Of a stretch of 64,000 nt of DNA, positions 57,869 through 64,000 are shown one piece after another. Both the position numbers and the translations under genes were made by a program. Positions within the stretch are counted from its first letter, which is position 1; the number at the start of each line of letters is the position of its first letter. The DNA is taken from assembly GCA_965205275.1 (NCBI GenBank), contig OZ242168.1, positions 1,488,001-1,552,000 of the forward strand. The letters are read 5' to 3'. The stretch comes from WTFY01 sp965205275 (GTDB lineage Bacteria; Pseudomonadota; Gammaproteobacteria; UBA4575). The notes under the pieces were generated by a model that was given only the letters and a program-made list of their open reading frames with translations, was not told the origin of the DNA and did no database searches.

Positions 57869-60037
57869 TCATGCCAGTATATCCAGGTTCGCATAGGCCA
57901 GGACCAGCCATTTGCTGCCCTCTTTCTCGAAATTCACCTGCACCCGTGCACTGGTGCCTGTACCCTCACAGTCGAGCACCACACCCCGGCCGAATTTTAC
58001 ATGCGCCACGCGCCCGCCAATCCTGATTCCCGTATCTTTCGCAAAAAGACTGGATTTCGAACCGGAACGCACCGGTTTCACAAGCATGGCACGGGGGCGC
58101 ACCTCGGTGATGAGTTCAGCCGGCATTTCGCCGATGAACCGGGACGGTGAATTATAGTAGCTGTCGGTTCCATAGCGGCGCCTTGATTCTGCATAGGTGA
58201 GTACCAGTTGCTGGCGCGCACGGGTGATGCCTACGTAACAAAGGCGGCGCTCTTCTTCCAGCCGGCCCGGCTCCTTCATCGACATGTCTGAAGGAAACAG
58301 CCCTTCTTCCAGACCGACGATAAATACCCGCGCAAACTCCAGGCCCTTGGCGGCATGCAGGGTCATCAACTGCACACAGTCATCCCACCGTGCACCCTGT
58401 CCTTCACCGGCCTCCAGGGCCGCATGGACCAGAAAGGCCTCGGCAGGTTGCATGCCTGCGTACAGTTCGTTCTCCAGATCGAATCCCCGTGCCGCAGTCA
58501 CCAGTTCCTGCAGGTTCTCAACACGTGATTTGGCCTTCTCGCTGCCCTCACGACCGTGGTGTACCACCAGGCCGGATACCTGAATGATGTGGTCAATCTG
58601 CTCGTCCAGGTCCAGGTCCCGGATATCGTGCTTCAGCTTTTCCATGAACTGTAAAAACTGTTGCAGCGCATTGGCAGCGCGGGCTGCCAGCCGATTCGAT
58701 TGCTGCATTTCCTCAGCAGCCTTCCAGAATGTGGTCTGGTGCTGATTTGCAAAATCACGCACCCCGGCCACCGTGCGCTGACCGATCCCGCGCGCGGGCA
58801 CATTCACAATGCGCTCAAAGGAAGGGTCATCATCCGGATTTTTTGCCAGACGCAGATAGGCCAGGGCATCCCTGATTTCTGCCCGCTCAAAGAAACGCAA
58901 TCCCCCATACACACGGTACGGAATGCTTTTCGAAATAAAGACCTCTTCAAATACCCGGGATTGCGCATTGGAGCGATACAGAACAGCAATTTCATCACGG
59001 CGGGCAGCGCCTTCAACCCATTGTTGTATTCGGGCTGCAACAAAATGTGCTTCATCCTGTTCATTGAATGCGGCATACAGATGAACAGGTTCACCGGCAC
59101 CGCCATCCGTCCACAGCTTTTTCCCCATACGGCCCCGGTTGTTGTCGATCAGGGAATTGGCCACCGATAAAATCGTATCGGTCGAACGGTAGTTCTGTTC
59201 CAGCCTGAATACCTGCGTATTTTTATAATCACACTCAAAGCTGCGAATATTTTCAATGCGCGCACCCCGCCAGCCATAGATGGACTGATCATCATCCCCC
59301 ACGGCAAAAACAGGATTTTTTTCCCCGGCAAATGTCCTGAGCCATTTGTACTGAATGGCATTCGTATCCTGAAATTCATCGACCAGGATGTGGCGGAATT
59401 TTTCCCGGTAGTGGGCAAGAATTCCGGCTTTTTGCTGCAACAGTTCCAGACTTCGCAATAACAGTTCTGCAAAATCCACCGAACCCGTACGCTCACATTC
59501 CTGCTCATAAGCCGCGTATATCCGTATCCACTGGCGCACCGTGTGATCGTCACGATCCTGCAAATGCCCGGATCTCAAGCCCTCTTCTTTCTGACGGTTG
59601 ATATACCCGCGCACCTGTTTGGGAGGCCATTTGGAATCGTCCAGGCCCAGGTCCTGAATAATGCGTTTCACCAGACGTAGCTGGTCATTGCTGTCCAGCA
59701 CCTGAAAGTTTTCCCTGAGACCGGCCTCCTGCCAGTGTGCACGCAACAGCCGGTGCGAGATACCATGAAAGGTTCCCATCCACATGCCGCCCACTGTATG
59801 GTTCAGCAGGCTTTCCACACGGGCACGCATTTCAGCGGCAGCCTTGTTGGTGAAGGTGACGGCAAGCATGCTGAACGGGGAAATGGATTCCACTTCACAC
59901 AACCATGCAATGCGATGTACCAGCACACGTGTCTTGCCGCTGCCCGCCCCTGCGATGATCAGTGCCGACGCATCCCCTGAGGTCACCGCTGCACGCTGCG
60001 CATCATTTAGAGGGTCAAGAATAGGGGTGACGTCCAT
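57869..60037 (-). CDS. uvrD: DNA helicase II (UvrD)
   Basis: A 722-residue superfamily 1 helicase. Q motif and Walker A: 'LNDAQRAAVTSGDASALIIA', 'GAGSGKTRVLVHRIAWL'; motif II 'ILVDEFQDTNAIQYKWLRTF'; motif III 'VGDDDQSIYGWRGA'; motif IV 'LEQNYRSTDTILSVANSLID'; motif V 'MTLHAAKGLEFARVFIVGLE'; motif VI 'RRLCYVGITRARQQL'. The C-terminal Tudor-like segment ('VAHVKFGRGVVLDCEG') is present. It unwinds DNA in mismatch and nucleotide-excision repair. Confidence 0.97.
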   Translation of the reverse strand: MDVTPILDPLNDAQRAAVTSGDASALIIAGAGSGKTRVLVHRIAWLCEVESISPFSMLAVTFTNKAAAEMRARVESLLNHTVGGMWMGTFHGISHRLLRAHWQEAGLRENFQVLDSNDQLRLVKRIIQDLGLDDSKWPPKQVRGYINRQKEEGLRSGHLQDRDDHTVRQWIRIYAAYEQECERTGSVDFAELLLRSLELLQQKAGILAHYREKFRHILVDEFQDTNAIQYKWLRTFAGEKNPVFAVGDDDQSIYGWRGARIENIRSFECDYKNTQVFRLEQNYRSTDTILSVANSLIDNNRGRMGKKLWTDGGAGEPVHLYAAFNEQDEAHFVAARIQQWVEGAARRDEIAVLYRSNAQSRVFEEVFISKSIPYRVYGGLRFFERAEIRDALAYLRLAKNPDDDPSFERIVNVPARGIGQRTVAGVRDFANQHQTTFWKAAEEMQQSNRLAARAANALQQFLQFMEKLKHDIRDLDLDEQIDHIIQVSGLVVHHGREGSEKAKSRVENLQELVTAARGFDLENELYAGMQPAEAFLVHAALEAGEGQGARWDDCVQLMTLHAAKGLEFARVFIVGLEEGLFPSDMSMKEPGRLEEERRLCYVGITRARQQLVLTYAESRRRYGTDSYYNSPSRFIGEMPAELITEVRPRAMLVKPVRSGSKSSLFAKDTGIRIGGRVAHVKFGRGVVLDCEGTGTSARVQVNFEKEGSKWLVLAYANLDILA

Positions 60038-60061
60038 CAGTTCACGGAAAACATGCAGGGT

Positions 60062-61636
60062 TCAGCCAATGACTAAAAAATACCACATGCCCAGCAGGGC
60101 CCCGATCAGGGCAAAAATCAGGATTGCCACGGCATTTCGATTCGATTTCCTGACTTCCCTGCGAAGCGCTTCAAGCTCCCCGTTATACCGTTCAAGCCTG
60201 TCCTGGTTTTGTTCAAGCCGCTTCAGGCTCGAATACACCAGGTCCGGAATTTCCGGCAGGCGTTCAGCCATACGGGGCAGCTGGCTGCGTATTCCCGAAG
60301 CCAGTGCACGCATACCGACCTGTTCACTCATCCAGCGTTCCATAAACGGCTTCGCCGTGTCCCAGAGATTGAGGGTCGGGTCCAGTTGTCGACTCAGACC
60401 CTCGATATTCAACATGGTCTTTTCCAGCAAGACCAGTTGAGGCTGTACCTTCATATGAAAACGCCGCGTCGTCTGGAATAGCCGCAATAACAAGTTCCCG
60501 AATGAAATCTCACTGAGTGGACGCTGGAAGATAGGTTCACAAACGGTGCGTATCGCAGACTCAAACTGCTCAACCCGTATATCGGACGGTACCCAGCCGG
60601 ATTCCAGATGCAGTTCCGCAACCCGGCGGTAATCCCGATTAAAGAAGGCCATGAGATTTTCTGCCAGATATCTTTTATCGGATAAGGAAAGCGTACCCAT
60701 GACCCCGAAATCGACGCCTATATATCTGGGGTCCTCCGGATGTTCGTAGGAAACAAATATATTACCGGGGTGCATGTCGCCATGAAAAAAATTATGTTTG
60801 AATACCTGTGTAAAAAAGATACGGCAACCACGTTCTGACAGTTTCCTGAGGTTTACACCATGCCGTTTCAAGGCCTCCGTATCATTGACCGGAATGCCAT
60901 AGATGCGCTCAATCACCAGGACATTACGCCGGCACAGCTCAAAATAAACCTCGGGCACATACAGGTCGGCAGAATGTTCGAAATTCCTGCGCAACTGGCT
61001 CGCATTGGCGGCCTCACGCATGAGATCGAGTTCATCCAGGATGACCCGTTCGAACTCCTGTACGACTTCCCGGGGCTGCAACAGGTACGCATCTTTCCAG
61101 TAACGATGCACAATGGACGCAAAAACGTGTAAAAGCTCCAGATCCCGACGCACCTGTTTTTCAACACCGGGGCGTAACACCTTGACCACCACCTCAGTAC
61201 CATTATGGAGCTTTGCAGCATGCACCTGGGCGATCGAAGCGGATGCCATGGGCTCGACACTGAATTCGCCAAAGGCCTCGTCGACCGGTTTCTGGAGGGC
61301 CTGCTCGACAAGTTGCTTGGCCACTTTCCCTGGAAATGGCGGGACCTGGTCCTGCAGCCTGGCGAGTTCATCGGCAATCTCTTCAGGGAACAGGTCACGA
61401 CGCGTGGACAGGGTCTGACCGAACTTCACAAAGATCGGACCCAGGTCTTCCAGGGTATGACGGATACGTTCACCATGGGCTATTTCCACTTTCCGAAACC
61501 AGTGCCATGGCAATAAAAAAAGCAAAAAACGGATGGGACGAAAATAAGGGACTGCAAACAGGACTTCTTCCAATCCATGCCGAATCAATACAATATTGAT
61601 GCGTGAAATTCTAAGCAGTAACCGTATGTAACGCAT
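60062..61636 (-). CDS. ubiB: Ubiquinone biosynthesis protein UbiB
   Basis: About 524 residues from the ATG at 61636, directly after the ubiJ stop. It is an atypical kinase-like ATPase: the Ala-rich loop 'MASASIAQVHAAKLHNGTEV', the KxGQ motif in 'PIFVKFGQTLSTRRDLFPEE', 'FFHGDMHPGNIFVSYE' and 'IGVDFGVMGTLSLSDKRYL'. Two C-terminal hydrophobic helices anchor it to the inner membrane. It assists ubiquinone synthesis, probably by moving lipid intermediates to the Ubi complex. Confidence 0.95.
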   Translation of the reverse strand: MRYIRLLLRISRINIVLIRHGLEEVLFAVPYFRPIRFLLFLLPWHWFRKVEIAHGERIRHTLEDLGPIFVKFGQTLSTRRDLFPEEIADELARLQDQVPPFPGKVAKQLVEQALQKPVDEAFGEFSVEPMASASIAQVHAAKLHNGTEVVVKVLRPGVEKQVRRDLELLHVFASIVHRYWKDAYLLQPREVVQEFERVILDELDLMREAANASQLRRNFEHSADLYVPEVYFELCRRNVLVIERIYGIPVNDTEALKRHGVNLRKLSERGCRIFFTQVFKHNFFHGDMHPGNIFVSYEHPEDPRYIGVDFGVMGTLSLSDKRYLAENLMAFFNRDYRRVAELHLESGWVPSDIRVEQFESAIRTVCEPIFQRPLSEISFGNLLLRLFQTTRRFHMKVQPQLVLLEKTMLNIEGLSRQLDPTLNLWDTAKPFMERWMSEQVGMRALASGIRSQLPRMAERLPEIPDLVYSSLKRLEQNQDRLERYNGELEALRREVRKSNRNAVAILIFALIGALLGMWYFLVIG

Positions 61637-61638
61637 GA

Positions 61639-62247
61639 TTACAGGCGGCGTACCCCGACAAGGCGGCATATGCGGGCTTCAAGACGGTCGATATCGGCAT
61701 CCAGAGCCTCTGTATCTTCTAGGAATCGTTCGACTTCCACCGGGGCGGGCATAACCCGGGATTCTTCCTGCAGGTATTCCCTCACATCCAGGCGAAAATT
61801 TTCCAATGAACGACTCTGATACTCGATTACGCGGCGTAACCGCAGACCCAGTTGATGCGCCGGCAAGTCACCCAGGTATGTCGCGGCCACCTCTTCCCAG
61901 TCTGTATCCACTGCGCCAAATATTGATCCGATTTGCCGTACCAGCTCGAGGTCGCCCTGCACGAGCAGGGTGCCATCCTCCAGCATCGACGGACACTTTG
62001 CGCCCAGCATACCCCTCAACAGGGCCGGTACATCAGCCTCCACCCGGGCTGCAATCTCTGCAGACCCGTCATCGCAATGCTCAGCAACTACAACACTGGC
62101 TTGCCGGGGTGTGACGAGAAATTCTTTCTTCAGGTCTGTCAGATTCAGTACCAGATTTCTGCCTTCAAGCTCACACAGTTGTTTGGCAACTTCAGGGTCG
62201 CTGTCAAAATGCTTCTGCAGAAAGCAGTTAATGAGCCTGATCAGCAT
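61639..62247 (-). CDS. ubiJ: Ubiquinone biosynthesis accessory factor UbiJ
   Basis: About 202 residues from the ATG at 62247 ('LIRLINCFLQKHFDSDPEVA'), eight bases after the ubiE stop; a longer start inside ubiE adds nothing homologous. It has an N-terminal SCP2 lipid-binding domain ('LRGMLGAKCPSMLEDGTLLV', 'QGDLELVRQIGSIF') and a C-terminal helical part ('DIDRLEARICRLVGVRRL') that can contact UbiK. Middle gene of the ubiE-ubiJ-ubiB operon. Confidence 0.9.
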   Translation of the reverse strand: MLIRLINCFLQKHFDSDPEVAKQLCELEGRNLVLNLTDLKKEFLVTPRQASVVVAEHCDDGSAEIAARVEADVPALLRGMLGAKCPSMLEDGTLLVQGDLELVRQIGSIFGAVDTDWEEVAATYLGDLPAHQLGLRLRRVIEYQSRSLENFRLDVREYLQEESRVMPAPVEVERFLEDTEALDADIDRLEARICRLVGVRRL

Positions 62248-62255
62248 GTACTCGC

Positions 62256-63005
62256 TTATGCCGAAAGCTTGTAGCCACGGTGAATGCAAACGATTCCAAA
62301 ATTGAGATTCAGGTAATCGCATTTCTGGAAGCCAGCCATCTCCAGCATCGACTGCAAGGCCCTCTGGTCCGGGTGTTTACGTATCGATTCAGCCAGATAC
62401 TGGTAGCTTTGAGCATCCCTGGCAATGACTTTTCCCATCTTCGGCAACACCTTGAACGAGTAGAGATCATAGGCCTGGCGCAGCCATTTCTGGGGCTTGG
62501 AAAACTCCAGTATCAATATCTGGCCGCCCGGTTTGAGTACCCTGAATATTGCCTGCAAGGCCCGGGGTTTATCCGTGAAGTTTCTTAAACCGAAGGCCAG
62601 AACGACACGGTCAAAGTGATTCTCCTGAAAGGGCAGGGTCTCTGCCAGGGCCTGTACATAACTCAGGTTCTTCAACAGCCCCTTATCGACCAGTTTCGAG
62701 CGCCCGTGTTCCAGCATGGCGCGATTGAAGTCACAAAGTGTAATTCCGCCTTGCTCACCGAGCTTCGGAGCCAGCAGGGCAGAAAGGTCCGCAGTGCCTG
62801 CTGCCAGGTCCAGCACCCTGAAATGGGGACGAATATTTGCAAGGTATACAAAATGACGCTTCCAGATGCGATGCAGGCCCAGTGACATCACATCATTCAT
62901 CACATCGTATTTACCCGCTACAGAATCAAATACTGCACCGACTTTTTCAGTTTTCTCTTCAGGGCTTACGTCCTGATAGCCAAAGTGAGTGTTCTTTTCC
63001 TGCAT
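62256..63005 (-). CDS. ubiE: Ubiquinone/menaquinone methyltransferase UbiE
   Basis: About 249 residues from the ATG at 63005 ('QEKNTHFGYQDVSPEEKTEK'), the family start. A class I methyltransferase with 'KYDVMNDVMSLGLHRIWKRH', motif I 'VLDLAAGTADLSALLAPKLG', 'DRVVLAFGLRNFTDKPRALQ' and 'VLKPGGQILILEFSKPQKWL'. It adds the C2 methyl group of ubiquinone. First gene of ubiE-ubiJ-ubiB. Confidence 0.96.
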   Translation of the reverse strand: MQEKNTHFGYQDVSPEEKTEKVGAVFDSVAGKYDVMNDVMSLGLHRIWKRHFVYLANIRPHFRVLDLAAGTADLSALLAPKLGEQGGITLCDFNRAMLEHGRSKLVDKGLLKNLSYVQALAETLPFQENHFDRVVLAFGLRNFTDKPRALQAIFRVLKPGGQILILEFSKPQKWLRQAYDLYSFKVLPKMGKVIARDAQSYQYLAESIRKHPDQRALQSMLEMAGFQKCDYLNLNFGIVCIHRGYKLSA

Positions 63006-63109
63006 GACATGCGTATTATGACTGTGTGCTGCAAACGATTGTATCCGTACCGGGCTTTGCCTTGGCAAGGGGAGCTGCCTGAAGGGATTCCAGCATGGGA
63101 CAGACGGCT

Positions 63110-63502
63110 TTATTCACCCAGAGTCTTGCGTTGATAGCCCGACGCCTCCAGGCGTTCCAGGTATTTTTGCCACTTTTGCTCCTGGTGAATACAAAGTTCA
63201 TATAAATATTCCCAGGAATAGATGCCTGTATCGTGGTTGTCATCGAATACCAGTTGAACCGCATAATTCCCCACCTGCTCGATGGTATTGATGCCAACAT
63301 CTTCTTTCCCGATCTGCAGTACCCCTTGCCCGGGCCCATGTCCTGCGACTTCTGCAGAAGGTGAATGTACACGCAGGAATTCGCACGATAGCTCAAAACG
63401 CCTGCCATCACCAAACGCAATTTCCAGCATTCTCGATTTCTGGTGCAGTTGTATTTCAGTAGGGATCTGTTTTGCCAAAATGCGGTAACCTTTTTTATTC
63501 AA
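63110..63502 (-). CDS. DUF971 (gamma-butyrobetaine hydroxylase-like N-domain) protein
   Basis: A 130-residue protein with 'PTEIQLHQKSRMLEIAFGDG', 'RRFELSCEFLRVHSPSAEV' and 'VGNYAVQLVFDDNHDTGIYS', 'WEYLYELCIHQEQKW', the DUF971 domain also seen at the N-terminus of butyrobetaine hydroxylases and beside iron-sulfur assembly ATPases. Function is unsettled. Its position between hslU and ubiE is conserved in pseudomonads and relatives. Confidence 0.9.
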   Translation of the reverse strand: MNKKGYRILAKQIPTEIQLHQKSRMLEIAFGDGRRFELSCEFLRVHSPSAEVAGHGPGQGVLQIGKEDVGINTIEQVGNYAVQLVFDDNHDTGIYSWEYLYELCIHQEQKWQKYLERLEASGYQRKTLGE

Positions 63503-63524
63503 TGCCTGACATTTCTGATGGGTC

Positions 63525-64000
63525 TCACAGTATATAACGACTCAGGTCCTGATCCTTGACCAGTTCACCTATATTTTCATCAACATAGACCTGGTCAATG
63601 GTAATGGATGTACCGCTTTCATCGGGCGCAGAAAACGAAATCTTCTCCAGCAGGCGCTCCATTACGGTATGCAACCGCCGTGCACCGATATTTTCAGTGG
63701 ATTCGTTCACATCATGGGCAATCTGTGCGACCTTGCGTATGCCATCCTCAGCAAACCCCAGGCGCACACCTTCCGTCGCCAGCAAGGCGGTGTATTGCTC
63801 CGTAAGCGAAGCATCGGGTTCGACCAGTATACGCACAAAATCATCGGCCGTAAGTGCCTTGAGTTCTACCCGGATCGGCAACCGGCCCTGCAATTCCGGA
63901 ATGAGATCAGAGGGTTTGGAGACATGAAATGCACCGGAGGCAATAAACAATATGTGATCGGTCTTCACCATTCCGTATTTGGTACTGATGGTACAGCCTT
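63525..64000 (-). CDS. hslU: HslU ATPase, C-terminal part (runs off window)
   Basis: About 158 codons of the ClpY/HslU unfoldase. Visible are 'MVKTDHILFIASGAFHVSKP', 'SDLIPELQGRLPIRVELKAL', 'TENIGARRLHTVMERLLEKI' with the sensor-2 Arg and the C-terminal tail 'ELVKDQDLSRYIL' that activates the HslV protease. The Walker motifs lie outside the window. hslV would be expected next. Confidence 0.95.
   Translation of the reverse strand, partial: GCTISTKYGMVKTDHILFIASGAFHVSKPSDLIPELQGRLPIRVELKALTADDFVRILVEPDASLTEQYTALLATEGVRLGFAEDGIRKVAQIAHDVNESTENIGARRLHTVMERLLEKISFSAPDESGTSITIDQVYVDENIGELVKDQDLSRYIL

Noticed and set aside
1..64000. CRISPR array
   Set aside because: No regularly spaced direct repeats were seen anywhere in the window.

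Overview
The window comes from a gammaproteobacterial chromosome of middling GC content. The evidence is the combination of UbiJ and UbiK, YggX, YcgL, RdgB, HemW, PriA with the ArgS-SPOR pair, the HslU-DUF971-UbiE-UbiJ-UbiB block, and the EngB, cytochrome c4, DsbA and PolA neighbourhood, all typical of that class. c-type cytochromes, ubiquinone genes and a TRAP transporter fit a respiring aquatic or sediment bacterium. Genus cannot be set from this sequence.

Layout. 0-2 kb: urea ABC transporter genes urtA and the start of urtB. 2.3-6.7 kb: an accessory stretch full of damaged genes. It holds an integrase N-domain fused to a methyltransferase, a cadherin-like secreted gene broken by an in-frame stop, an intact inverse-autotransporter barrel, a frameshifted SocA/Panacea antitoxin-like gene, an IS1595-type transposase ruin and a lipoprotein. 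6.8-16.2 kb: tRNA-Phe, mutY-yggX, moaC and moaD, a heat-shock group (hsp20-cbpA-degQ) behind a good sigma-32 promoter, a single-domain asparaginase-like gene, yicC, and rph-rdgB-hemW. 16.2-27.4 kb: a DnaA-box cluster, rpmE, an M48 lipoprotein protease, a solo 5' nuclease, a fructosamine-kinase-like gene, hemH, an HNH nuclease, a second DnaA-box cluster just before priA, argS and a SPOR protein. 27.4-37.1 kb: acyl-CoA synthetase, nadA, ycgL-speA, speE, glnK-amt, ubiK and cytochrome c5. 37.3-40.8 kb: a purine/pyrimidine-type permease fused to an ATPase-like domain, then an intact IS5-family element sitting exactly in the stop codon of dsbA. 40.8-42.3 kb: cytochrome c4 and engB.

42.3-50.2 kb is an iron island between engB and polA, which are neighbours in many relatives. 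A Fur-box promoter drives a LbtU-type porin and an imelysin to the right; a di-heme oxidoreductase, a second imelysin and a DUF1513 protein run to the left. The second imelysin gene is cut by an IS481-family element with clear inverted repeats and a 5-bp target duplication. Joining the two halves at the duplication restores a full reading frame. A structured remnant resembling the right end of an IS200/IS605 (TnpB) element abuts the DUF1513 gene.

50.4-64 kb: polA, thrB, a TRAP transporter whose QM genes face the P gene, uvrD, the ubiquinone genes ubiB, ubiJ and ubiE, a DUF971 gene and the end of hslU.

The strongest observations are the two DnaA-box clusters with identical 12-bp phasing, the split imelysin operon, the stop-codon-restoring IS5 insertion, the integrase-methyltransferase fusion, the transporter-ATPase fusion and the sigma-32 promoter. 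I did not find a complete system that I can defend as wholly new.
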